DNA of 39,688 nt from QFOX01 sp033763655 (GTDB taxonomy: Bacteria; Pseudomonadota; Alphaproteobacteria; Rickettsiales; UBA3002), in NCBI GenBank assembly GCA_033763655.1, contig JANRKD010000018.1, positions 1 through 39,688 of the forward strand, given 5' to 3'. How positions within the stretch are numbered: position 1 is the stretch's first letter; every line of letters begins with the position of its first letter. The notes below the pieces were generated by a model, which worked only from the letters and a program-made list of their open reading frames with translations, made no database searches and was not told where the DNA came from. The position numbers and the translations under genes were made by a program. Below are positions 31,302 through 38,616 of the stretch, one piece after another.

Positions 31302-32297
31302 CTAAAAATACTGGTCGTCTTTTGCGAGGAATGTTTGCACATAATCCTTCACCCCGTCTTCGAGCGAGTGAAACGCTTCCGTATAGCCGGCGGCACGCAG
31401 ACGGCTCATATCAGCCTGCGTGTAATACTGGTATTTGGCGCGGATTTCCTCGGGCATGTCGATATAATGGATGGCCGGAGGCTTGCCGACGGCGGCGAAG
31501 GCAGCATTGGCCAGATCGGTGAAGCTGCGGGCCTTTCCCGTCCCGAGATTGAACAGCCCGTTCACCGCCGGGTTGCCGAGCAGCCAGATAATCACGCGCA
31601 CGCAGTCCTTGACGTAGATAAAGTCGCGCAACTGGCCACCATCCTTGTAATCATCGCGGTAGGACTTGAACAGCTTCACCGGGCGGCCATATTTCGCATG
31701 CGGGTAAATCTGGCTGATGACCGAGCGTTGTTCGCCCTTGTGGTATTCGTTCGGGCCGTAGACGTTGAAAAACTTGAGGCCCGCCCATTGCGCGGGGATT
31801 TTGTCGCTGCCGCCGGCGGTGGCAATCGCCACGAACTGATCGAACAGTTGTTTGCTCCAGCCATAGGCATTGAGCGGGCGCAGCCGGGTGAGGGCCTCAA
31901 TCGCATTGTCGTCGCTGAACCCGGCCTCACCCGCGCCGTAGGTGGCGGCCGACGACGCATAAATAAAGCGCTTTTTGTTCTGCGCCGCCCAGTTCCACAG
32001 CCCGCGCGACAGGGTGAAGTTGGTTTCGAGAATCAGATCGACATTGGTTTCGATGGTGCTCGAAATCGCCCCCATATGGATAATGGCGTCGAGGTCGATT
32101 TTGTTGGATTCCAGCCAGTAAAATACCTCGCCGGGCGAGATGATTTCATAAATGCGGTGTTTGCTGAGGTTGCGCCATTTTTCGCTGGAGCCGAACGCAT
32201 CCACCACCACCACGCGGTAATCGGTATAATCGGCGAGTGTCCCGGCGATGTTGCTGCCGATAAAACCTGCGCCACCGGTGACTAAAACACGTTTCAT
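31302..32297 (-). CDS. hldD: ADP-L-glycero-D-manno-heptose 6-epimerase
   Basis: A 331-residue extended short-chain dehydrogenase that epimerises ADP-heptose for the lipopolysaccharide inner core. The NAD(P)-binding loop is VTGGAGFIGSN at 6-16. The catalytic YxxxK is in NAYGWSKQLFD, and YASSAATYG holds the catalytic Ser/Thr. KFFNVYGPNEYHKGEQRSVI and FKSYRDDYKDGGQLRDFIYVKD are typical of HldD (RfaD). The length is close to that of E. coli HldD. Its presence shows the organism makes heptose-containing lipopolysaccharide. Its upstream gap is almost wholly filled by a 153-base inverted-repeat element that begins 26 bases before the ATG. Confidence 0.93.
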   Translation of the reverse strand: MKRVLVTGGAGFIGSNIAGTLADYTDYRVVVVDAFGSSEKWRNLSKHRIYEIISPGEVFYWLESNKIDLDAIIHMGAISSTIETNVDLILETNFTLSRGLWNWAAQNKKRFIYASSAATYGAGEAGFSDDNAIEALTRLRPLNAYGWSKQLFDQFVAIATAGGSDKIPAQWAGLKFFNVYGPNEYHKGEQRSVISQIYPHAKYGRPVKLFKSYRDDYKDGGQLRDFIYVKDCVRVIIWLLGNPAVNGLFNLGTGKARSFTDLANAAFAAVGKPPAIHYIDMPEEIRAKYQYYTQADMSRLRAAGYTEAFHSLEDGVKDYVQTFLAKDDQYF

Positions 32298-32323
32298 AGA
32301 ACCACCCCTGCCCTTTGTTCCAG

Positions 32324-32476
32324 CTTAGAGTAATCCGCGCCGGGAGTCGAGAGTCGAGAAAAAAGCATCCCTTGCCCCGCTAATCGCGCATTTCTGTGCA
32401 AAGGGCGCAGCTTAAAATCCACAAAACGATGCCGCCCCTCACGCGACCCTCGACTCCCGGCGCGGATTGCTCTAAG
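32324..32476. repeat. 153-base element with 33-base terminal inverted repeats (MITE-like)
   Basis: The left end (32324-32356) and the reverse complement of the right end (32444-32476) match at 31 of 33 positions. They read CTTAGAG, one variable base, AATCCGCGCCGGGAGTCGAG, one variable base, GTCG. The left arm includes AGAGTCGAG, the word scattered over other gaps. The 87-base centre is not coding and is rich in A-runs and GC-rich blocks. The element separates divergent hldD and ubiK and ends eight bases before the ubiK start, so both promoters must lie in or be affected by it. Confidence 0.75.
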
Positions 32477-32484
32477 TATGCCCC

Positions 32485-32721
32485 ATGCAGAAAGATTCCA
32501 AACTGTTCGAGGATTTCGCGAAAATGGCTTCAGGTGCCGCTGGGACGCTGATGGATCTGCGCCGCGAAGTCGAAACGCTGGTCAGCGATAAAATCGCGCG
32601 GCTGATGGCGCGCGGGCAGTTCGTCACCCGCGAGGAGTTCGAGGTGGTGCGGGCGATGGCGCAGAAAGCCCGCGAGGAAAACGCGGCATTGCGGGCCGAA
32701 ATCGAAAAGCGGAAGGCTTAG
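32485..32721 (+). CDS. ubiK: Ubiquinone biosynthesis accessory factor UbiK
   Basis: A 78-residue protein of the UbiK/YqiC (BMFP domain) family, which forms coiled-coil trimers and helps the soluble ubiquinone-making complex, with UbiJ in E. coli. The N-terminus KLFEDFAKMASGAAGTLMDLRREVE is an amphipathic helix. GQFVTREEFEVVRAMAQKAREENAALRAEIE is the C-terminal coiled coil. There is no visible ribosome-binding site; the inverted-repeat element ends just before the start codon. The protein implies aerobic ubiquinone synthesis. Confidence 0.88.
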   Translation: MQKDSKLFEDFAKMASGAAGTLMDLRREVETLVSDKIARLMARGQFVTREEFEVVRAMAQKAREENAALRAEIEKRKA

Positions 32722-32917
32722 CGCTTTTTCCAATGCACCCGGCGCGTGGCGCTCCGAAACACTACCACCCCTAGTCGCCATTCTCCACAGCCCCACCATA
32801 TTTTGATGGATTTTTCAGGCCTGCTGTGTTTCTCTCGACTGGTGCCGCACGCGAACCGTGAAGAGCATGGACAGACCTTTCGGCCAAGCAACCCGGTCAT
32901 TCTTTTGAGGAGAGCAC

Positions 32918-33424
32918 ATGTCCGCCGTTCAACTCGCCGATTTCACCTTTCCCTCCAACAACCCCCTCGACCTTGCCGAACAACTCATCCTCGACCGCGA
33001 CTGGTTATGCGATCGCCCGGTGGATGAAGAACTGGTCGCCGAAGTGCAGGGCAGCTGGTGTAATTTCCGCATCTGGTTTGCCTGGCAGCCCGATCTTGGG
33101 GCACTGATTTTCTCCTGCGCTTACGACGCCAAAATCCCCGGGAAATCGCGCAGCAAAATCCACCCGCTGCTGGCCGCCGTGAACGAGAAAATGTGGCTCG
33201 GCCATTTCGACATGGGCAGCGAGGACGGCATGGTGATGTTCCGTCATGCGCTGCTGCTGCGCGGCGGCCAGGGCGTCACCAGCGAACAGCTCGAAGATTT
33301 GCTCGACATCGCGATGAGCGAGTGCAACCGCTTCTACCCGGCGTTCCAGTCGGTGCTCTGGGGCGGTAACACGGTCGAGCAGGCGCTCGAAATTGCCCTG
33401 CTCGACACGGTGGGTGAAGCGTAG
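32918..33424 (+). CDS. YbjN domain-containing protein
   Basis: A 168-residue protein of the YbjN family, which resembles type III secretion chaperones in fold; in E. coli YbjN affects motility and stress responses, by an unclear mechanism. Family marks are LAEQLILDRDWLCDRPVDEELVAEVQGSW near 20-47, FRIWFAWQPDLGALIFSCAYD near 49-70, MWLGHFDMGSEDGMVMFRHALLLRGG near 92-117, and LLDIAMSECNRFYPAFQSVLWGG near 128-150. A strong ribosome-binding site (GAGGAGA) lies before the ATG. It is convergent with the nitroreductase gene, nine bases away. Confidence 0.88.
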   Translation: MSAVQLADFTFPSNNPLDLAEQLILDRDWLCDRPVDEELVAEVQGSWCNFRIWFAWQPDLGALIFSCAYDAKIPGKSRSKIHPLLAAVNEKMWLGHFDMGSEDGMVMFRHALLLRGGQGVTSEQLEDLLDIAMSECNRFYPAFQSVLWGGNTVEQALEIALLDTVGEA

Positions 33425-33433
33425 CGCTTCCGG

Positions 33434-34036
33434 TTAAAAGCTATTTTCAAGCACCATTTCCGAGGTTTCGATAAAGCCGGGTTTGGGCCAGGCAGGCTGC
33501 GTCGCCTTGCCGATGGCGAGCATCATCCCCACCACATGATCGGCAGGCAGGTGGATGATTTCGGCCACTTTGGCGGCATCAAAGCCGATCATCGGGCAGG
33601 AATCATAGCCCATCGCGCGGGCGGCGAGCATCAGGGTCTGGGCGATAAACCCGACTGAGCGCATCGCCTCGTCGCGCTGCAATTGTTCGTTGTTCTCGTA
33701 GAACGGGCGGATCCACGGCACCAGAATATCCTGCGCGGCCTTGGGCGCATTGCGCCAGTAGCGGGCGGGGTTTTTCTCCCATGCCTTGACGTCAGCGCAA
33801 ATGACGTAGAGCAGCGAAGCGTCGGTCACCTGCGCCTGATCGACGGCGGCGGCGCGAATCTGCTGACGCAGGCCCGCATCGCTGACCTTGACCAGCCGCC
33901 AGTGCTGAATGTTGAACGATGAAGGGGCCTGCATCGCCAGCTCGATCAGCTGCGCCTCTTCCTGCGCGGTGAAACGGTGCGCGGGGTCGTAATGTTTGAC
34001 GGCGCGGCGGGTTTTAATGGCGTCGAACGTGTGCAT
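33434..34036 (-). CDS. Nitroreductase-family FMN enzyme
   Basis: A 200-residue nitroreductase-like flavoprotein, usually a homodimer that reduces nitro compounds or quinones with NAD(P)H. Marks are the N-terminal IKTRRAVKHYDPAHRF (FMN phosphate-binding Arg residues), LIELAMQAPSSFNIQHWRLV near 33-52, and GFIAQTLMLAARAMGYDSCPMIGFD near 135-160. VVGMMLAIGKATQ lies near 170. The Met at 34036 has GAGG five bases upstream; an in-frame Met at 34054 is the alternative. The physiological substrate cannot be read from the sequence. Confidence 0.88.
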   Translation of the reverse strand: MHTFDAIKTRRAVKHYDPAHRFTAQEEAQLIELAMQAPSSFNIQHWRLVKVSDAGLRQQIRAAAVDQAQVTDASLLYVICADVKAWEKNPARYWRNAPKAAQDILVPWIRPFYENNEQLQRDEAMRSVGFIAQTLMLAARAMGYDSCPMIGFDAAKVAEIIHLPADHVVGMMLAIGKATQPAWPKPGFIETSEMVLENSF

Positions 34037-34180
34037 GGGGGCCTCGTGCTTCATGGGGTTAGCTTCGCGAGGGGTTTAAGCAACTGCCGGTGCGGCGTCA
34101 AATGAATTGCCTGTTAGGCGCACGCAAGCGCGGACAATAGCCATCTCAGAAAGCGGGATTAATGGCGCCACCCGCGAAGT

Positions 34181-34206
34181 TTCGCAAGGGCGCAGGCCCT
34201 TGCGAA
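34181..34206. repeat. Perfect 11-base hairpin downstream of priA
   Basis: TTCGCAAGGGC-GCAG-GCCCTTGCGAA is a perfect stem. Flanking AATGGC...GGCGC and GCGCC...GCCATT extend the symmetry outward to about 34170-34220. No T-run follows on either strand. It lies in the 206-base gap after the leftward priA stop and before the nitroreductase gene. Confidence 0.6.
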
Positions 34207-34260
34207 GCGCCACGGCCATTGAGGCCGAAAGGCTGCGCGCCGCCTGAGCGCCAGCAATAA

Positions 34261-36483
34261 CTACATAAAATAATACGGATTCACATCGACTTTGATGCGC
34301 ACACCGGGGAATTTTTGGCCGGTAAGCCAGTGCCGCAGAGTGGCCTGCAGGCGAATGGTTTTTTCGGCCTTGACCAGCAGGCGGTAGCGGTATTGCCCGC
34401 GCAGCCGCGACAGCGGGGCCGGGGCCGGGCCAAGCACACGCAGCCGCGTATCGTCGGGGGCGGTGCGGGCCAGCATCTGCCCGGCGGCGCGGACGTTCGC
34501 TTCGTTCACCCCGTCGAGCAGGATGGCGGCCAACTGGCCAAACGGCGGCCAGTTGCCCCGTTGACGCTCTCCTGCCTCCAGCGCCATCAGGCGGTCGCGG
34601 TCATGGGCGACGAGCGCCTGCATCACCGCATGCTGCGGGTTGAAGGTCTGCACCAGCACGGTGCCTGCGTGGTCGCCGCGCCCGGCCCGCCCGGCGAGCT
34701 GGTGCAATAACTGGTAGCTGCGCTCGCCCGCCCGCAGATCCGCGCCATCGAGCCCGACATCGGCATCGACGACGACAACCAGCGTCAGCTTCGGGAAATG
34801 ATGCCCTTTGGCCACCATTTGCGTGCCGACGATAATATCGACCTCGCCCGCCTCGATGGCGGCCCAGGTTTCGGCGGCAACCGCCTCGTCGGAGGAAAGG
34901 ACGGCGAGCCTTGGCTGACTGCGGCCAGCGCAGCGACGCGCGCTCACCTCATCTACAATGCTCACCTCATCACTACCACTCACAAAATAACTGCGCACCT
35001 CCTGCGCAATGCGCTCGACCCCCGGGCCGCAGGGCGCCAGCATGTCACCCCCGGCGTTGCAGGCGGGGCAGGTGGTGGGCATCGGTTCGCGGTGATTGCA
35101 ATGGTGGCAATGAAGCGCCCGACCCCCTGCTTTTTTCTCATGCACCACCAGCCATGCCGAGCAATCGTCACATTGGAAGCGGTGGCCGCAGGTGCGGCAC
35201 AAGAGCAGCGGCGCATACCCCCGGCGGTTCATGAAAAACAGCACCTGTTCGCCGCGCGCCAGCGTTTCGAGCATCGCCGCTCTGACGGAAGGAGCGATGA
35301 AGTCGCCGCGTTCGGGCGTATCGCGGCGCAAATCGACCAGCTTCACCGTTGGCAGGCCCGCCGCCCCGAACCGCTCGGGCAGGCGGAAGGCGCGGTATTT
35401 GCCGTTGCGTACATTTTCGAGCGTCTCAAGCGACGGGGTGGCGCTCGCCAGCAGAATCGGGACACCCTCAAACTGCGCACGCGCCACCGCCATATCGCGC
35501 GCATGGTAGAGCACACCCTCCTCCTGCTTGTAGCTCGGGTCGTGCTCCTCATCGACGATAATCAGCCGCAGGTTGGCAAAGGGCAAAAACAGCGCCGACC
35601 GCGCGCCGACGACAATCGGCACCTCGCCACGCGCCACCGCCTGCCAGGCCCGCGCTTTAGCAGCAGGCGTCATGCGTGAATGCCAGACGACCGGTGCCGC
35701 ACCGAATGTCGCCTCGAAGCGGGCGAGCCATTGGTGGGTCAGGGCGATTTCGGGAAGGAGGATGAGTATTTGATTGGAAGGGGGGCTTGCCCCCCCTTCG
35801 CGCCAAGGGGCGCTGACCCCTGCCGCACGCGGCTCGCGCACAGCGCTACGCGGTGCATCATCATCACCGTGAGTGGACAAGGGGCTTGCCCCCCCTTCGC
35901 GCCCAACAGCGCTGACTCCTGCCGCTAGCACCTGCGCCATCAGGTGAAAATATACCTCCGTTTTGCCCGAGCCGGTCACCCCATCAAGCAGGATGGGCTT
36001 AACCGACGGCCTTCCCGGGGATGACGCAGCCCACGGCATCGCCTCGCGCAAGGCTTCCACCACCGCCTGTTGCCCTGCGGTGAGGGTCGGCAGGTTGCAG
36101 GTGAACACCGGCGGCACATAGTGTTTGCGCGTCGTTTTGGCGGCATGGGCCAGGCCGCAGAGGCTAAGCACCGCCCCTTTGGGGGCAAGGGTGAAATCAC
36201 TCACCCAGTCAATCCAGGCGCGAAATTCAGGCCGCAATGGCGGTATCCCGGTCAGGACGCGGCTGATCGGCTTCAGCGTGAACATTTTTTTAGGCGCAGG
36301 CGCCTTATCCGCCACTGCGGCGGCGCCCCAAACCACACCCACCAACGCGCGCGAGGCGAGCGTCGCCTCGACCAGCGCACCTTCGGGGGTCGCTTCAGGT
36401 ACCAGATAATCAAACGCGCTTTCCACCAATGCGGGCATGAGAATCGCCGCACGAGAGGTTGCTTGCGGAATTGAGCCTGTCAC
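34261..36483 (-). CDS. priA: Primosomal replication-restart helicase PriA
   Basis: A 740-residue superfamily 2 helicase that reloads the replisome at stalled forks. After an N-terminal DNA-binding domain (LMPALVESAFDYLVPE) come Walker A GVTGSGKTEVYFH, LLPEIALTHQWLARF, the DEEH box (IIVDEEHDPSYKQ) and LASATPSLETL. The zinc-binding Cys cluster follows (CRTCGHRFQCDDC, then CHHCN and CPAC), then VGTQMVAKGHHFP and QLAGRAGRGD. The GTG start at 36483 has GGGAG eight bases upstream; longer frames would run antisense over fsa. Two in-frame insertions are visible: about 48 residues between Walker A and LLPEIALT, built from a repeated DNA unit, and about 23 residues before PRLAVLSSD. The conserved motifs all remain. 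Confidence 0.92.
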   Translation of the reverse strand: MTGSIPQATSRAAILMPALVESAFDYLVPEATPEGALVEATLASRALVGVVWGAAAVADKAPAPKKMFTLKPISRVLTGIPPLRPEFRAWIDWVSDFTLAPKGAVLSLCGLAHAAKTTRKHYVPPVFTCNLPTLTAGQQAVVEALREAMPWAASSPGRPSVKPILLDGVTGSGKTEVYFHLMAQVLAAGVSAVGREGGASPLSTHGDDDAPRSAVREPRAAGVSAPWREGGASPPSNQILILLPEIALTHQWLARFEATFGAAPVVWHSRMTPAAKARAWQAVARGEVPIVVGARSALFLPFANLRLIIVDEEHDPSYKQEEGVLYHARDMAVARAQFEGVPILLASATPSLETLENVRNGKYRAFRLPERFGAAGLPTVKLVDLRRDTPERGDFIAPSVRAAMLETLARGEQVLFFMNRRGYAPLLLCRTCGHRFQCDDCSAWLVVHEKKAGGRALHCHHCNHREPMPTTCPACNAGGDMLAPCGPGVERIAQEVRSYFVSGSDEVSIVDEVSARRCAGRSQPRLAVLSSDEAVAAETWAAIEAGEVDIIVGTQMVAKGHHFPKLTLVVVVDADVGLDGADLRAGERSYQLLHQLAGRAGRGDHAGTVLVQTFNPQHAVMQALVAHDRDRLMALEAGERQRGNWPPFGQLAAILLDGVNEANVRAAGQMLARTAPDDTRLRVLGPAPAPLSRLRGQYRYRLLVKAEKTIRLQATLRHWLTGQKFPGVRIKVDVNPYYFM
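35778..35925. repeat. Duplicated palindrome-rich repeat inserted in frame in priA
   Basis: Two copies of one unit start at 35778 and 35879. Each has AAGGGG(GG)CTTGCCCCCC followed by CTTCGCGCC, then GCGCTGA and CCTGCCGC. Each begins with a short inverted repeat (GGGG..CTTG..CCCC). On the priA strand they encode AAGVSAVGREGGASPLS and AAGVSAPWREGGASPPS, 33 residues apart. Canonical PriA has no such residues between motif I and motif Ia. Confidence 0.75.
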
Positions 36484-36501
36484 ACTAAAAGCTCCCAAAG
36501 C

Positions 36502-36584
36502 GTCATGGCGGAAAGCGCCGCGACGTGATTGTTCATCCTGACCATGCGCACACGATGGAGTGCTTCGCCATCGCTCGCAACGAC
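36502..36584. repeat. Inverted-repeat element between priA and fsa
   Basis: Starts GTCATGGCGGAAAGCG and ends CGCCATCGCTCGCAACGAC. The right end read in reverse (GTCGTTGCGAGCGATGGCG) matches the left imperfectly, and also resembles the widespread GTCATTGCGAGCG...GAAGC family of bacterial intergenic repeats. It fills most of the divergent promoter gap of priA and fsa. Confidence 0.5.
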
Positions 36585-36598
36585 AAAAAGGGGTTGCC

Positions 36599-37252
36599 AT
36601 GAAATTCTTCGTTGATACTGCCGACATCGCCGACATCCGCGAACTGGCCGATACCGGCCTGCTCGACGGGGTGACCACCAACCCTTCGCTCATCAAAAAA
36701 TCCGGGCGCGATTTTAAGCAGACCATTGCCGAGATTTGCGCCATCACCGACGGCCCCGTCTCCGCCGAAGTAGTGGCGACCGATTACGAGGGCATGGTGC
36801 GTCAGGGCGAAGACCTTGCCAAAATTGCCAAGAACGTCACCATCAAAGTGCCGCTCACCATGGCCGGGCTTAAGGCCTGTAAGCACTTCACCCGTCAGGG
36901 CATTATGGTGAACGTGACCCTGTGTTTTTCGGCGGCGCAGGCGCTGCTGGCCGCCAAAGCGGGGGCGACCTTCATTTCGCCGTTCGTCGGCCGGCTTGAT
37001 GATGTGGGCACCGACGGGCTGACACTGATTCAGGATATTGTCACCATCTACAACAACTACCCCGAGTTCGAAACGCAGGTGCTGGTCGCCAGCGTGCGCA
37101 ACCCGATGCATATCGTCGAAAGCGCCAAAATGGGCGCGCATGTGATGACCGCGCCGCCTTCGGTCATTAAAGCACTCGTCAACCACCCGCTGACGGATAA
37201 AGGCCTCGAACAATTCCTCAAAGATTGGGCGGCGACGGGGCAGTCGCTTTAA
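36599..37252 (+). CDS. Transaldolase of the TalC/FSA type
   Basis: A 217-residue small transaldolase (pentose phosphate pathway) or fructose-6-phosphate aldolase; the two cannot be separated by eye. Marks are MKFFVDTADIADIRELADTG, GVTTNPSLIKKSGRDF near 25-40, and AEVVATDYEGMVRQGEDLAK. The Schiff-base Lys is in NVTIKVPLTMAGLKAC near 80-95, and NVTLCFSAAQALLAAKAGATFISPFVGRLDDVG near 103-137. VLVASVRNPMHI follows. The start has AAGGGG upstream. A hairpin repeat begins inside its stop codon. It is divergent from priA across a palindromic element. Confidence 0.93.
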   Translation: MKFFVDTADIADIRELADTGLLDGVTTNPSLIKKSGRDFKQTIAEICAITDGPVSAEVVATDYEGMVRQGEDLAKIAKNVTIKVPLTMAGLKACKHFTRQGIMVNVTLCFSAAQALLAAKAGATFISPFVGRLDDVGTDGLTLIQDIVTIYNNYPEFETQVLVASVRNPMHIVESAKMGAHVMTAPPSVIKALVNHPLTDKGLEQFLKDWAATGQSL

Positions 37253-37302
37253 CCTCTCCCTTGGGAGAGGTCGAAATCCTCTAAAGGGATTTCGGGTGAG
37301 GG
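37252..37302 (+). repeat. Two-hairpin mosaic repeat, type 2 (copy B)
   Basis: Box 1 is ACCTCTCCC-TT-GGGAGAGGT. Next comes a second stem CGAAATCC-TCTAAAG-GGATTTCG (8 bases, perfect), then GGTGAGGG. It starts within the fsa stop codon. The copy at 39402-39460 has the same box 1 and the same end but an unrelated 14-base second stem. Possible roles are mRNA 3'-end protection or simply a mobile repeat. Confidence 0.7.
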
Positions 37303-37379
37303 CATAAACTCAAGCCTCGACTCTACCGCCTCAACTCTGCTACAAGCGGCGCCATTCACCCGCGCGCGCGACCCGCCAT

Positions 37380-37401
37380 GGGATTTTCAAGAGAAAATCC
37401 C
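37380..37401 (+). promoter_or_regulatory. Perfect hairpin in the ychF leader
   Basis: GGGATTTTC-AAGA-GAAAATCCC has perfect 9-base arms with a 4-base loop. It lies about ten bases before the ychF ribosome-binding site (AAGGA). There is no T-run, so it is more likely an mRNA structure or operator than a terminator. Confidence 0.45.
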
Positions 37402-37424
37402 GGGCGCAATTGAAGGATACACTC

Positions 37425-38525
37425 ATGGGATTTAATTGCGGTATTGTTGGCCTACCCAATGTGGGCAAATCAACCTTGTTTAACGCCCTGCTTTCGCAGC
37501 AGGCAGCCGAGGCTGCGAACTATCCGTTCTGCACCATCGAGCCAAATGTCGGCCGCATCGCGGTGCCCGACGACCGCCAGAGCAAACTGGCCGAGATTGC
37601 CGGGTCGGCGACCATCATCCCCAACCAACTGGAGTTTGTCGATATTGCGGGCCTTGTGCGCGGCGCGTCCAAGGGCGAAGGGTTGGGCAATAAATTCCTC
37701 GCCCATATCCGCGAAGTCGATGCGGTGATGTATGTGCTGCGCTGCTTCCACGACGACGACATTACCCATGTCGAGGGCACGGTCGATCCGCTGCGCGACG
37801 CGGAAATCATCGAGCTGGAATTAGCAATTGCGGATTTGGAAAGCCTCGAAAAGCGCGTTGAGAACAACGCCAAAAAAGCCAAAGGCGGCGATAAGGAAGC
37901 ACAGGCGTTGGTGACCCTCGCCACGCCGATTCTCGCCTTGCTGCGTGAGGGCAAACCCGCGCGCCTCTATAAACCCGCCGACCGCGAAGAAGCCAAGCGC
38001 GTGCGCGCCTTGCAGCTGCTCACCAGCAAACCGGCGATGTATATTTTGAATGTCGATGAGGCCTCCGCCGCAACCGGCAATGAACTCTCCGAAATGGCCA
38101 TGGCCATGGCCAGAAAACAAGGCACCGAGGCAGTGATTATCTCGGCCAAGATCGAATCGGAAATGGCCGGGCTGACCGACGACGAAAAGCAGGAATTCCT
38201 CGCCGATTTAGGCCTCAAGGAAACGGGGCTGACCAGCATCGTGCGCACCGGCTTTACGCTGCTCGACATCCTCACCTTCTTCACCATTGGGCCAAAAGAG
38301 GCCCGCGCCTGGACGGTGCGGCGCGGGGCGACAGCGCCTGAAGCGGCGGGCGTGATCCATACCGATTTCGAAAAAGGCTTCATCCGCGCCGAGACCATCG
38401 CCTGCGCCGATTATATCGCTCTGGGCGGCGAGCAGGGTGCCAAAGAAGCAGGCAAACTACGGCTTGAGGGCAAGGATTACCTCGTGCAGGATGGCGACGT
38501 CTTCCATTTCCGGTTTAACGTCTAA
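37425..38525 (+). CDS. ychF: Redox-regulated ATPase YchF (Obg family)
   Basis: A 366-residue P-loop protein of the Obg/YchF family that binds ATP rather than GTP and interacts with ribosomes. Marks are IVGLPNVGKSTLFNALL at 7-23, NYPFCTIEPNVGRIAVPD near 32-50, the DIAGLV switch near 70, and NVDE (in YILNVDEAS) in place of NKxD. The C-terminal TGS domain includes LDILTFFTIGPKEARAWTV, ending GKDYLVQDGDVFHFRFNV. The Met at 37425 has AAGGA seven bases upstream; an earlier in-frame Met at 37410 is unlikely. A hairpin precedes it. Stands alone between repeat-filled gaps. Confidence 0.95.
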   Translation: MGFNCGIVGLPNVGKSTLFNALLSQQAAEAANYPFCTIEPNVGRIAVPDDRQSKLAEIAGSATIIPNQLEFVDIAGLVRGASKGEGLGNKFLAHIREVDAVMYVLRCFHDDDITHVEGTVDPLRDAEIIELELAIADLESLEKRVENNAKKAKGGDKEAQALVTLATPILALLREGKPARLYKPADREEAKRVRALQLLTSKPAMYILNVDEASAATGNELSEMAMAMARKQGTEAVIISAKIESEMAGLTDDEKQEFLADLGLKETGLTSIVRTGFTLLDILTFFTIGPKEARAWTVRRGATAPEAAGVIHTDFEKGFIRAETIACADYIALGGEQGAKEAGKLRLEGKDYLVQDGDVFHFRFNV

Positions 38526-38616
38526 TCTGGCCTGCGTACGGGTGATCTGCTGTTCCGGCGCTTGTTGTAAGGCCTGCGCGCTGCTACACGTGTTCGTGTA
38601 TTCGAAGGAGGCTGTC

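Noticed and set aside
31266..32285. Plus-strand frame of 339 residues
   Set aside because: Shadow of hldD, whose NAD-binding and YxxxK motifs are clear on the other strand.
36484..36747. N-terminal extension of priA to an upstream ATG
   Set aside because: It would run antisense through the start of fsa and the palindromic gap. The GTG at 36483 with GGGAG upstream gives a normal PriA length.
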